A DNA stretch of 64,000 nt from Clostridium aceticum (GTDB lineage: Bacteria; Bacillota; Clostridia; Peptostreptococcales; Natronincolaceae). The notes below the pieces were generated by a model. It was given only the letters and a program-made list of their open reading frames with translations. It was not told where the DNA came from and ran no database searches. Shown in pieces: positions 26,994 to 36,390 of this stretch. The stretch's first letter is position 1. Every line of letters begins with the position of its first letter. The position numbers and the translations under genes were made by a program. Location of the stretch: positions 2,905,418 through 2,969,417 of the forward strand of contig NZ_CP009687.1 in assembly GCF_001042715.1 (NCBI RefSeq). The letters are read 5' to 3'.

Positions 26994-27847
26994 ATCTATG
27001 TTCCCCTCCTAAGTTTAATTCTCAAGCCCTTATATGTATTATATCGTCATTTCTTGTTAAATGTTTAATTTGCTTGATTATTACTATATATTATAATTGG
27101 TAATACCTTCCTTTGTCCAGATTTATATATTTGTAATATGCCATCTATCCAAATGAATGAATTATAACCCCTATCATCGTTCTCCCTTCTTCTCCTGATA
27201 CTCACTTTTCATCTATTGTAGTACTATATAAACTTAATTTCCCCAAAGCTTATACTTATAGCTACCTGTTCATTAGTGTAAAAATAACAATGTCGATTTG
27301 TAAAAATAACTGCAATTCTAATTTTACACTATAGCTCCTTCTACTTCACATTTTAGCTACCTTCATTTTATTCATTGTAGTTTGATTTATTGATATTGTA
27401 TATGTTTTACACTACCATTGTTATCTCTCTAACCTAGATTGTTTTAGTTTTACTACCAATGTTTTCAGGTTTTTAACCATTGTAATTCTTCTTGACCATT
27501 GTTCTATCTTTTCAAGGTTGTTATATTCCTTTTATCCTGTTTAATATACTATATAAACCTAAATACTAATTTTACTTCATATGCTCTTGCTTTTAATCAT
27601 ATATTGTTTATATTTTTTTTACAATTGTTATATAGTGTAAAATATTTATTGTTTATTTTCAAAATAAAAGTACCTACAACTCTTACTGTTATAGGTACTT
27701 TCAATCCTTTGTATTGTCTTATAGTCTCTTTCTTTTCAATTATATTGTTCAATTTTTTCAGTTATGTTCTATGCCTTTTAATCATAATAGTTTGAATTTT
27801 TATCTATGCTCTATACCTTTTCAAACACATTGTTTTATAGCTACTTA
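26994..27847. repeat. Long noncoding region with iteron-like TAGTGTAAAA repeats
   Basis: About 850 bases with no supported gene. The core TAGTGTAAAA is seen at 27274..27283, 27321..27331 (inverted), 27405..27414 (inverted) and 27633..27642; a related TTGTAAAAATAAC at 27298..27310 repeats the flank of the first copy. Several CCATTGT motifs lie between. The upstream part probably holds the promoter of the stalk-domain gene. Could be an origin of replication or transfer, or an operator array. Confidence 0.45.
27666..27704 (-). terminator. Terminator after the 390-aa gene
   Basis: AAAGTACCTATAAC / GTTGTAGGTACTTT stem with TTATTTTG tail on the minus strand, about 145 bases past the stop at 27848. 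Confidence 0.75.
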
Positions 27848-29020
27848 TTACCAATGCTCTTGCCTATAAACATAAATATAATTGAAATCCCTGTCTATTA
27901 TGATATTGTAGGTTTTTATCTTTACTTGGTCATTGTCTTTATCTCTTACTTCCTTTGTTTCATCTTTTTCCAGTTGCTCTATTTCCCATCTAAACCCTAT
28001 ACAATTATTTGTCGTCTTGAAACTGCAAGGGTTATTAATGTTATATTCATAAAGTGCTTTTAGAACTCTTATTGCTCTATGCCCATAACTATTAATGCTT
28101 ATCCTTATACCTTCTCTGTTACCTTCATCACTCTCATTGCATAATGTCATAAGGTCTACTGTTTTACCCCTTGATAAACTGTTAAACCATTTATCAAATT
28201 CCCTGCATTCTTCTTCTCTGTTAATATTTTGATTATTTTTTCTTTCTAACTCCATGCTCCAATTGTTTGTTCTAATGGCTGCTGTTTTTATTATTTCTAA
28301 GGGATGAGTTAAAAAACCACATATTGTCTCCCTGTTACCTCTTACCTCGATTATATCTACCATGCCTGCTGTAGTTGAATACTTGGTATCGTTAGGGTCT
28401 GGTATTTCGTTAGCTATTATGATGAATACATATCTACTCGTTATGATTTTTATTATTACTTGAGTAGCTTTTAATTGCCTTCGTTTAGTGACTTTTGTGA
28501 CTTTGCTTTGTTGGCTAGTATCTTCTGGTTCGTCTGCGTTTAATTCATAATAAACAGCTAAACTATCATTACTTATTTGTGTAGTTAAATATCTAAAGAT
28601 GATATAAGGTACTATTTGGCTTTGTTGACTGGTGAAGTTATAAGGTATTGATACCATCCTTCCAAGCCTTGTATGCTTTGAGCCTAAATTGATATCTTCA
28701 AATGATTGGTATGATTGGCTTGTATTCATTAGTTGGTCTTGTATCCATTCGTTGCTATTTATTCCTTCTGTTAACTGCTTTACCCTTGAAATCTCAGTTA
28801 AACTTTTCTTTATTCTTGGATTGTCTATATTCATTAATGTAAAGTTATGAAATATAGATAGTATCTGCCTTAGTTTATTGAGGTTTTTTCTTTCTATGGG
28901 TGTAGCATCTAATAGATTAAACTTAGCATCTATGCCTTCCTCATTAAACTTAATATTTGTCTTTATGATTGGCATTAATCCAGTTGAGATTGTTGGACTA
29001 AATGGATTACTCTGTTCCAT
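27848..29020 (-). CDS. Hypothetical protein, 390 aa
   Basis: Unrecognised soluble protein. It has a mixed alpha/beta look and no P-loop, Cys cluster or membrane segment. The middle strand run (QVIIKIITSRYVFIIIANEIPDP) and the Arg/Glu-rich helix (ELERKNNQNINREEECREF) are the most distinctive parts. GGAAGTG lies before the ATG. Adjacent to the iteron-like region, so a DNA-binding or replication role is possible but not shown. Confidence 0.65.
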   Translation of the reverse strand: MEQSNPFSPTISTGLMPIIKTNIKFNEEGIDAKFNLLDATPIERKNLNKLRQILSIFHNFTLMNIDNPRIKKSLTEISRVKQLTEGINSNEWIQDQLMNTSQSYQSFEDINLGSKHTRLGRMVSIPYNFTSQQSQIVPYIIFRYLTTQISNDSLAVYYELNADEPEDTSQQSKVTKVTKRRQLKATQVIIKIITSRYVFIIIANEIPDPNDTKYSTTAGMVDIIEVRGNRETICGFLTHPLEIIKTAAIRTNNWSMELERKNNQNINREEECREFDKWFNSLSRGKTVDLMTLCNESDEGNREGIRISINSYGHRAIRVLKALYEYNINNPCSFKTTNNCIGFRWEIEQLEKDETKEVRDKDNDQVKIKTYNIIIDRDFNYIYVYRQEHW

Positions 29021-29044
29021 TGTTTTTCACTTCCTTTATTTTAA

Positions 29045-29076
29045 AAATATAGGTGACTAAATTAATAGTCACCTGC
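29045..29076 (-). terminator. Terminator after the mobile-element protein gene
   Basis: AGGTGACTATTAATTTAGTCACCT is a 9-bp perfect stem; TATATTTTTA follows on the minus strand. Confidence 0.8.
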
Positions 29077-29124
29077 TTATATGGGAAACAACTAAGGTTA
29101 CTTGGTATGGAACAAACTAAGGCT

Positions 29125-29295
29125 CTATGGTTTGTTAGGCTCTATAGTTCGTTGCTTTCGTACATTGTAAACACTATTAAACTTATCCATGCCTTCTATA
29201 TCGCTAACCTTCATTACCAGCACATTTAGCATATCCACCATATCTTCTGGTACCAGCTGTCCTTCCTCTGCAACTTGTCCCTACCCTTTGCTCAT
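29125..29295 (-). pseudogene. Small ORF interrupted by an early amber codon
   Basis: ATG at 29295 with AAGGGAGCAAGG just upstream gives MSKG, then TAG at 29281..29283, then an open frame of 51 codons (QVAEEGQLVPEDMVDMLNVL...) to a second TAG at 29125. The downstream part reads like a real small helical protein of the kind found beside this gene in clostridial elements. Either a pseudogene, a sequencing error, or translation starts inside (ATG at 29241, no good ribosome binding site). Confidence 0.4.
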
Positions 29296-29312
29296 CCTTG
29301 CTCCCTTCGTCC

Positions 29313-30068
29313 CTAATATTCTATCTCTCCAAATAAACCGTATTGAATTATATGGTCTATGTGTTCATTATCAAGGTAGGCTGTGTTTATCTGGTCTCCG
29401 TTGATTATATGCAAACAATCTGGTAGCTCTCTTAATAAACCATAAATTAAATCATGCTTATCAAAGGTTCTGCTGTACTCTTCTCCTTGTATCCTGAAAA
29501 ATATTGTGCCACCATTTGATATTAAGTTAGTTTCTACTTTCTCTATACTTGTTGGTGAACTGCTTATTGACTCATACCAGTTGAGTACTCCTTCTTCTAA
29601 GGCTGATTCCATTATTCCATCTATGTTACTGTTGGTTATGTGTAACTCTTGAGTGAAGTTTACTTTTGTTACTTCATTGTTATTATCTATAGAACCATTA
29701 AACTCTACTTGCCTACAATGTTCCTTTTCAGCTGTTACAATACTTCCAACTTTTCCAACCATTCTATCCTCAATTCCCTCTGTTCCTGTTTCTGCTGTTC
29801 CAACTGTTCCCTTCTGCCTTTGTTCCTCTAGTTCATATGTCCATGTGTGGTCTGATACATCCTGTCCATCTGATTCACCAAATTCTACATAGTCCTCTAT
29901 AATTCTTAAAGCATCATTATAACTTTTACTATTGGTTACCCTATCCCACATCTCAAGTGCATCATTTGGTTTATTGCTTGCTATTAAACTATTCCTTGCT
30001 ATACTCAAAAGATTAAAGATATTTCCATTCGCACCTATTAAAGGAGCTACTGGCTTTCTATTGTCCAT
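29313..30068 (-). CDS. Conserved clostridial mobile-element protein
   Basis: 251 aa. The N-terminus (KPVAPLIGANGNIFNLLSIA, then MWDRVTNSKSYNDALRIIEDYVEF) and C-terminus (QINTAYLDNEHIDHIIQYGLFGEIEY) match two conserved blocks I recall from unnamed proteins of Firmicute conjugative elements and prophages. A Gln/Glu/Thr-rich linker joins them. No enzymatic motif. Good promoter at 30107..30136 and GGAAGGAGAG before the ATG. Supports the mobile-element interpretation. Confidence 0.7.
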   Translation of the reverse strand: MDNRKPVAPLIGANGNIFNLLSIARNSLIASNKPNDALEMWDRVTNSKSYNDALRIIEDYVEFGESDGQDVSDHTWTYELEEQRQKGTVGTAETGTEGIEDRMVGKVGSIVTAEKEHCRQVEFNGSIDNNNEVTKVNFTQELHITNSNIDGIMESALEEGVLNWYESISSSPTSIEKVETNLISNGGTIFFRIQGEEYSRTFDKHDLIYGLLRELPDCLHIINGDQINTAYLDNEHIDHIIQYGLFGEIEY

Positions 30069-30106
30069 ATTTCACAACTCTCCTTCCTTTATAATATTGG
30101 GTTGGT

Positions 30107-30136
30107 ATTATATAGCATCATCATTTTGTATTGCAA
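30107..30136 (-). promoter_or_regulatory. Sigma-A-type promoter for the mobile-element protein gene
   Basis: TTGCAA (30131..30136), an 18-base spacer, then TATAAT (30107..30112) on the minus strand, about 40 bases before the ATG. Confidence 0.6.
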
Positions 30137-30321
30137 GGTATTTCTTTTTTAATTTTATATTGAAATCTGAACTTACATCTCTTTCAGTGTGTGAGTATAT
30201 ATACATTTTAAGTTTACTTGTAAGTATATAATTTTTATACTCTTTGTTATCTATTTATTAATTATCGTAGTGGTCTTATTTTAATAGTCTTATTCTCATT
30301 CCTATCATGTGTATGTAAATG

Positions 30322-30354
30322 AAAAATCTGCCTACCTATTGAGTAGACAGATCT
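30322..30354 (-). terminator. Terminator after the giant ATPase gene
   Basis: GATCTGTCTAC / GTAGGCAGATT stem, TTTTT tail, just past the stop at 30361. Nearly the same stem as the terminator at 37353. Confidence 0.85.
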
Positions 30355-30360
30355 TGTCAA

Positions 30361-33300
30361 TTATTTAAACATCCTGAACATTCCTTGAAATGCACTTATC
30401 GTTCCACCAATAGTTAATACAGCTAATGAGCTAAGTGCTATCACTCCAAGTCTAAAGTATTTAGTATCATCTTTCATTAACTCTCTTCCTATTGTACCCC
30501 ATGCTGTCCCTTGATATCGTTTAGTAGCATCCCATATCCTAGATTTATAGCCAGGACTTAATTTATTGAAGTTTTTATTTCTTGATGCTGACATCACATC
30601 TAGCTGTGATTTATACCTTGCCTCCTGCATTTTCTTTTTCTGTTCTTGATTTATACGGTAATCCATGTAAATACTTCTATCAACTCTTACACTACCATTA
30701 CCAATTAAATTGATGGTTTTCAATGACCTTGAGTATTCAAAAAATGTTAATAATGGATCATTATACAGTTCCACTGCTCTTTGAAATATTATTGCATCTA
30801 CAGTAAACTCTCGAACATTTCTAAATCTTTTTAGTAATGTTTTAAAATCTACTATGTCTTCTATTCTTACGTCAGCATCTCCACCTAATATACCATCCAT
30901 TATAACCATTCTATCGTTTACTTCAATATAATCGCTAGTTATAGTTATTCTAGTTACCATGTTAGCTTTAATGCTATTACATATTGATTCAATGATAGAT
31001 TCCCATCTCCTTTTAAACTCATATCTTGAACCAGCCATTGTTCTGAAAACGAAATTCTCGTACTTCTTATCAACTTTATGACTCATACTTGCTTTTATAC
31101 TGTTTGATTTATCTAATTTGTTTATATTATTTATACTATTGTACATTGGTTTTTTACCATTAAAACTCTTTCCAATAACTCTTCCTGCTGGCTGTTTATT
31201 CCTTACCTCTTGATATGATGAATCTACATTTTTTACTGCTGGCTCTTCTGCTGGTTTGAATTTTCTTATGTCTTCATGTATTTTTTGCTTAACTTTTTCT
31301 TGTTTTTCTATGCCTGAAACTAAATCAATGTATTCTTCCTCACCATCTTCTATATTTTCAGTGCCAATACTATCGAAGTCCAGCTCCTCTATACCATTTA
31401 AACTTTCATCATCAAAATCAAATATTGTTGATCCTTCACTATTTGATGTAATTCCTTTTTGTCCTAAAGATATATCTTTTCTTTTTGCCTCAACTATATC
31501 ATCCCATGACCATAAATGTTCTACTCTACATGAACATATATAGTCATACACACTGTTTATACCTTCAGTTCCAATTACTCCATAATATCTAAGTGCCTTA
31601 TCTGTAATATCATAAGCTCTCTCCATTGAAAGTCTATAGTTATCAATCCAGTTACTTCCTGTAAGCCTACCTATTTGATCCAATGCTCCCTCAAATCCTA
31701 TTGCTCTTGTTAGTGCTGGATCTCCCCTAAAATACTTGTCCCTAAATTCTTCTTCATTTGCTACTTTTCTTACACGGCTCATCATATCTTTAACAAATGC
31801 TCCGTCTTCATTTCCACCAGTTACTTCTTTAGGGTCACTTTCATTAAGTACTAACAATGGTTTAAATGTCTTAGCTGAATCAGTATCCGTATCAGTTGAA
31901 TCTCCAATACCAAAATGGAAGTACTTATCATATAAATCATATGTGGTTTCACTCTTACCTTTTTTCATTCCATATAATCCATTGTAACTTCCTTGTCTAC
32001 CAAATAATTTCGGTCCTCTTTGAAGTAAGAATCCCTTTGCAAACTGCGTAGCTGCATTTAAACCTTCAACCTTGTATTTGTCTACATTGGTATGCTGTGT
32101 TAATGCGACTGCTTTGATACCACTTCCAAACACTCCAATGTCGTTACCTATATAAGATTGTAGTACACCATTTACAAAATTCCTTATAGCTAGTATTTCA
32201 TTTCCCTTTTCTTGCTTTTCTTCTTTACTTAAATTCTTTGCTTTACTTTCTTCCATGTTTAATCTAGTTCCAAGTGTAGTCCCTTGTTGTACAATTATCT
32301 TATATACTTCGTCAAACACTACAAATAAGTTACCGTATGGTCTTCCCATTTCTGTTTTATAATACTCTACAGCCATTAATATAGTCATCATAGTCTTTAA
32401 ATATATCATTATACCTATATTACTTGTTAATATGCTGTTAGCATCTTTCTCACGCATTTTCATTTCTGCAATTGCTGCATAAGGAGCTCTAAATGGTTTT
32501 TTATCTACGTCTGTCACACCTTTATATTGTATTCCATCAATTACTACTGCATTTTCAATTCCATGTTTTTTATTCAAATTCCACAGTAATGAAGCCATAT
32601 CAGGTTTACCATCCAAGTAGAATAATGGTGTACCAGTTCCTATAATATTAAGTAACATATTAAGTGTCAGTACACCTTTTCCTGACCTTGACCAAGCAAT
32701 AATAGGTAAAAGCCAGTTTACAAAAGGTGCTGTTACTATTTCATTATTTAGGTCTGTTCCTATAATCATATTGTCTACCGAGGGTTTAAATGTTCCCTCT
32801 TGCATGTTACATAGCAATTCACCCATAAATTGAGGTACCGCCTGATAACCTGCCATGTTTGTATATATTGACATTGTAAATGAATATCCATTATCTGATA
32901 TGATTGGTTCTCCTACTACTAATTTTCCATTTGCTAATGCTTGATGTGTTTTTTCTCTTTTAATTAGATTATTATAAAATAATGTTGCTACTTTATTAGT
33001 TTTACTTGTATCCCCACAACAAATTCTAAGCTGCATACCAAGACCGTTTTTATAATTCATAACCATGATAGAAGTTATATAACCACTTAAACGTTCATAC
33101 ATAGCAGTGTCTGAACCTGTTTCTTCTAGCTCTATTGCTATTTCCTTAATTTCATTTTCCATCTTTTTAATGAGCTCTGAACTATAAGCAGACCAACCAT
33201 TTTTAAATGCATCCGGAGAAATACTACCACTTACAATTCTTCTTTGAAACAATGGGTGATATGTGTATTTCCTAATGTTCTTTGAATCATCACTTACTTT

Positions 33301-35364
33301 AGCTACTATTGGTATTCCACTCTCTTTACATGCACTTAGAAATTCTTCGTATATTCCATTTGCTATAATTTCATGATTTACTGTAGTCCTATTACTAAGT
33401 CTTAGTACACCACAATACTTCCGTGTTTCCCCATCACTTAAAATAGTTTCCCCAGGAACAATTAATCCATTTACTATTTCTATACCGTTCACATAGTTAC
33501 CATACAAGTCTTTCCATACATCTAATAGCCATGATGAAATTTTATTCTTGTATGAATCATGAATTTTAGGATAATATTTTTCATCTATAGTTCTACTTTT
33601 TACTTCCTCTGCCTCACTCTCATCAGCTGGTGTCTGTTCAACATTGACTTCTTTATTATTCAAAGGTTTTTCATTATCTTCTTCATCTTCACCTAAGTAA
33701 TTATCAAAATCATCAATTTCAATATCTGTTGGTTCACTATTTACTTGTGTATTCTCTACATCTCTTTCTCGTCTACTTACAGGTATTTCATGTTCTATCT
33801 CGTCTTCATCTAAATAATCATCAAAGCCGTCAATATCAAATTCTGATTCGTCATCATTATCTAAGTAGTCATCAAAGTCCCCTTCGATTTCTATTTCTAA
33901 CGAATCCTTTTTATTGTTGAACTCTGATAGTGCTTTATTAATATTATCTATGCTACTATAATCATTTCTTGTAATACCACACTTATTACAAAGTGCATCA
34001 ATTAAACCTTTATCTGTTATTAATTTTGATAAATTCAAATGTTCCATTGCACTTCTACGTATAAATTCACTACCAGCTGACAATTCCATCCTTAACCAGT
34101 TTACAATGTTTGAAGCAAGTAATACCTTGTATGATTCAGCATGATCACTAATAAACTGATATAAATCTTTAGTGCTTAATATTTCAGAAAGTATTTCATA
34201 CTTCTCTAATATTGCTCTTTTAATTTCTTCGTTCCCAATTATTTTTTGTAGTTCTCTCATCTTTGCTATAAATCTATTATCTACACTATCATCTGATTTT
34301 CCACCAATTATGCCTTCAGCTTGAGATTTAGTAAGCGTTGATAAAGCAACATGAAATATCATTTGAGCATTATTAAATCCAGATTCATTGATTATATTAT
34401 TTATTTCTTTCTTTACCTTATCTGTAACATTTGTATTAAATACTTTTTCAGTATTTTTATGCTCTATCTTACTATCTCTTTTCTTTCTAGCCTCTTCTAA
34501 CATCACTTCCTGTATATTTTTAAAGTAAGGTTTTAATATCTCTAAATCAAACTTATAAACTCCATCTCTAATTGCAAAGTTCCTATTTACTCTTTCAATG
34601 TCATCAAACAATGTATTTAAAATAATTACACTGTTTGATTGCTCGATTAACCTTTTATTAATTTCATTCTCTATCCATAGGGCTGTAAAGTCTTCAGTAC
34701 TTCCATTTGATTTACCCTTATCATATTGACTGTTTATAACCTGTTCAAGATTTGAAATCATTGATATACATTTTAACCTTGGATATCTTTCTCTAATTGA
34801 TTTAATATTCCCACCATTAGCATCCTCAAATATTCTTTGAGGTAAATCACTTTTAATTAAACGACCGCCAGAATTATTAATGATTGACTGTAACAGTTGT
34901 GCTGCTTCTGGAAATCTATTTTGAATATCATCCGATAATAACAGAGTCCAATCAATGTATATTTCTTCTATATTACTTATTACCCAAGGTTTAGAGAATA
35001 CTTTAAGTATATTACCAGTAAACCTTTCCTTTTCATTGTTTACGAATATATCTTTTATGTTTTCTTTTTCTAAAGATGATACGTTCCAACATCCATTTAC
35101 ATCTGGCTTACCAGATTTAATTATTGGTTTATATGTTTGAACTGATACTTTGTTTGATGTAATAAAAACTCTTCTAATATTAGTTGGTGATGAATAATTT
35201 CTCTGTCCAATCTCCATTAATTTAGCATTTTTTGATATTTCTACATCACTTCCTAGTAATTCTCCTTGGTAACCTGCTATATGTGTATATAACACTATGT
35301 TACTATCTTTAATACACGGTTTATTTACATGTTTTATAAGCATAGAGCTTAAATTAATTGCCAT
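30361..35364 (-). CDS. Giant VirD4/TraG-like conjugation ATPase
   Basis: 1,667 aa. Walker A AWSRSGKGVLTLNMLLN at about residue 890: the R-S-G-K-G form typical of VirD4/TraG coupling proteins, followed by FYLDGKPD, with Walker B NLFVVFDEV at about 1015 and an ALTQHTN sensor-like strand at about 1090. The first ~500 residues are unrecognised. An acidic segment (about 495-575) repeats DFDDYL three times. The C-terminal ~300 residues are basic and end with a predicted membrane helix (LGVIALSSLAVLTIGGTISAF), opposite to the usual N-terminal anchors. Could combine coupling-protein and VirB4 roles. ATG at 35364 (GGAGG 8 bases upstream) preferred over 35370. Confidence 0.7.
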   Translation of the reverse strand: MAINLSSMLIKHVNKPCIKDSNIVLYTHIAGYQGELLGSDVEISKNAKLMEIGQRNYSSPTNIRRVFITSNKVSVQTYKPIIKSGKPDVNGCWNVSSLEKENIKDIFVNNEKERFTGNILKVFSKPWVISNIEEIYIDWTLLLSDDIQNRFPEAAQLLQSIINNSGGRLIKSDLPQRIFEDANGGNIKSIRERYPRLKCISMISNLEQVINSQYDKGKSNGSTEDFTALWIENEINKRLIEQSNSVIILNTLFDDIERVNRNFAIRDGVYKFDLEILKPYFKNIQEVMLEEARKKRDSKIEHKNTEKVFNTNVTDKVKKEINNIINESGFNNAQMIFHVALSTLTKSQAEGIIGGKSDDSVDNRFIAKMRELQKIIGNEEIKRAILEKYEILSEILSTKDLYQFISDHAESYKVLLASNIVNWLRMELSAGSEFIRRSAMEHLNLSKLITDKGLIDALCNKCGITRNDYSSIDNINKALSEFNNKKDSLEIEIEGDFDDYLDNDDESEFDIDGFDDYLDEDEIEHEIPVSRRERDVENTQVNSEPTDIEIDDFDNYLGEDEEDNEKPLNNKEVNVEQTPADESEAEEVKSRTIDEKYYPKIHDSYKNKISSWLLDVWKDLYGNYVNGIEIVNGLIVPGETILSDGETRKYCGVLRLSNRTTVNHEIIANGIYEEFLSACKESGIPIVAKVSDDSKNIRKYTYHPLFQRRIVSGSISPDAFKNGWSAYSSELIKKMENEIKEIAIELEETGSDTAMYERLSGYITSIMVMNYKNGLGMQLRICCGDTSKTNKVATLFYNNLIKREKTHQALANGKLVVGEPIISDNGYSFTMSIYTNMAGYQAVPQFMGELLCNMQEGTFKPSVDNMIIGTDLNNEIVTAPFVNWLLPIIAWSRSGKGVLTLNMLLNIIGTGTPLFYLDGKPDMASLLWNLNKKHGIENAVVIDGIQYKGVTDVDKKPFRAPYAAIAEMKMREKDANSILTSNIGIMIYLKTMMTILMAVEYYKTEMGRPYGNLFVVFDEVYKIIVQQGTTLGTRLNMEESKAKNLSKEEKQEKGNEILAIRNFVNGVLQSYIGNDIGVFGSGIKAVALTQHTNVDKYKVEGLNAATQFAKGFLLQRGPKLFGRQGSYNGLYGMKKGKSETTYDLYDKYFHFGIGDSTDTDTDSAKTFKPLLVLNESDPKEVTGGNEDGAFVKDMMSRVRKVANEEEFRDKYFRGDPALTRAIGFEGALDQIGRLTGSNWIDNYRLSMERAYDITDKALRYYGVIGTEGINSVYDYICSCRVEHLWSWDDIVEAKRKDISLGQKGITSNSEGSTIFDFDDESLNGIEELDFDSIGTENIEDGEEEYIDLVSGIEKQEKVKQKIHEDIRKFKPAEEPAVKNVDSSYQEVRNKQPAGRVIGKSFNGKKPMYNSINNINKLDKSNSIKASMSHKVDKKYENFVFRTMAGSRYEFKRRWESIIESICNSIKANMVTRITITSDYIEVNDRMVIMDGILGGDADVRIEDIVDFKTLLKRFRNVREFTVDAIIFQRAVELYNDPLLTFFEYSRSLKTINLIGNGSVRVDRSIYMDYRINQEQKKKMQEARYKSQLDVMSASRNKNFNKLSPGYKSRIWDATKRYQGTAWGTIGRELMKDDTKYFRLGVIALSSLAVLTIGGTISAFQGMFRMFK

Positions 35365-35520
35365 ATCCATTACCTCCTTTATTTCACTTAATTTCTAATT
35401 ATTCAACTTCTAGTATCATCCTAAGATATCTACTTTTATATAGATGATATATTTTAAATCAGTCATTGTTACCTGAAAAATCAACAGTCCTTTTATCATT
35501 GCTTTTATGTATTTATAAAT

Positions 35521-35552
35521 AAAAAATCAGCCCTACAATATATAGAGCTGAT
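35521..35552 (-). terminator. Terminator of the two-gene membrane operon
   Basis: ATCAGCTCTA / TAGGGCTGAT stem, TTTTTT tail on the minus strand, past the stop at 35569. Confidence 0.85.
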
Positions 35553-35568
35553 AGATTTATTTCATGAA

Positions 35569-36372
35569 TTATGCCAATCCTTGTAACACGTTTAGTATGC
35601 CTGATACTATTTTCAAGGCTATATCTGTTATTAACGTAATATTTCCAGTTAACAAAATAAACATGATAATTGTTAGGAAGATATAAGCTGCTACCCTTTT
35701 CTTAAAGTATACAGCCCAAGGTGACTTGCCATTTCCTTCAGTTACAGTTGAGTTTACTGCGTATTGTGCATCATCTGTTACCCAACGTAAGCTTATATCT
35801 CCGTTTGCACCCTTTTTGGTCATTACTGAGTTTCCACTTGCTTTCATGTCCTCGCATTTATTTCTGAATATTGGGAAGGCTATGTAGCATATATCTAATG
35901 ATGAACTGATAGCCATCCCGAACATAATGAATGTCGCTATAATACCAAGTGCTATATTGATTAGAGGAGCCAAATCACTTAATATTACCCCTGCACTTTC
36001 TGTATCTGCTGTTATCTCTAAATTATTTACTAGTCCCTCCATCTTTTGAGTTACTTGAGTATTGTTTGAAGCCCTATTTATTGAAGCCCCTAAACTTGAA
36101 TCATTTGTACTACTCCAATAAACTATTGCTCCATCGTTTAATACTAGCATACAATAATCACCAGATGGTGCTGTTGTAGATAGTTTTCCTTTAACATTCA
36201 TATCAGTTGATTCAATATTATCTCCATCTACAGTAATGTTTGATTTTAGCCATTCTTGCTGCTCCTGCGTTAAATTGCTATTTACTTGAGCTGCAAATGC
36301 AACTGTAGACATGCCTAACACCAAAATCATTGTTACCATAAGTACTAATGACGTTTTTAATGTATGTTTCAT
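35569..36372 (-). CDS. Secretion-channel membrane protein (paralogue of the next)
   Basis: 267 aa. Signal peptide ending VAFA^A, an outer domain, a hydrophobic helix (LINIALGIIATFIMFGMAIS), a cytoplasmic loop starting DICYIAFPIFRNK and ending SPWAVYFKKR, and a final helix pair (AYIFLTIIMFILLTGNITLI). The gene upstream has the same order with the equivalent motifs DLAFIALPFTR and SPFKLYIKD, so the two are paralogues. Position between the big membrane protein and the VirD4-like ATPase suggests part of a type IV secretion channel, perhaps VirB2/VirB3-like. GAGGAGG precedes the ATG. Confidence 0.65.
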   Translation of the reverse strand: MKHTLKTSLVLMVTMILVLGMSTVAFAAQVNSNLTQEQQEWLKSNITVDGDNIESTDMNVKGKLSTTAPSGDYCMLVLNDGAIVYWSSTNDSSLGASINRASNNTQVTQKMEGLVNNLEITADTESAGVILSDLAPLINIALGIIATFIMFGMAISSSLDICYIAFPIFRNKCEDMKASGNSVMTKKGANGDISLRWVTDDAQYAVNSTVTEGNGKSPWAVYFKKRVAAYIFLTIIMFILLTGNITLITDIALKIVSGILNVLQGLA

Positions 36373-36390
36373 TTGAAATCCTCCTCTCCA

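Noticed and set aside
26994-27847. CRISPR array in the repeat-bearing gap
   Set aside because: The repeats are 10-13 bases long, irregularly spaced, and occur in both orientations; there are no cas genes.
27499-28063. Plus-strand reading frames across the AT-rich gap
   Set aside because: They are rich in Phe, Ile, Leu and Tyr with no ribosome binding site and lie partly opposite the 390-aa gene; judged noncoding shadows.
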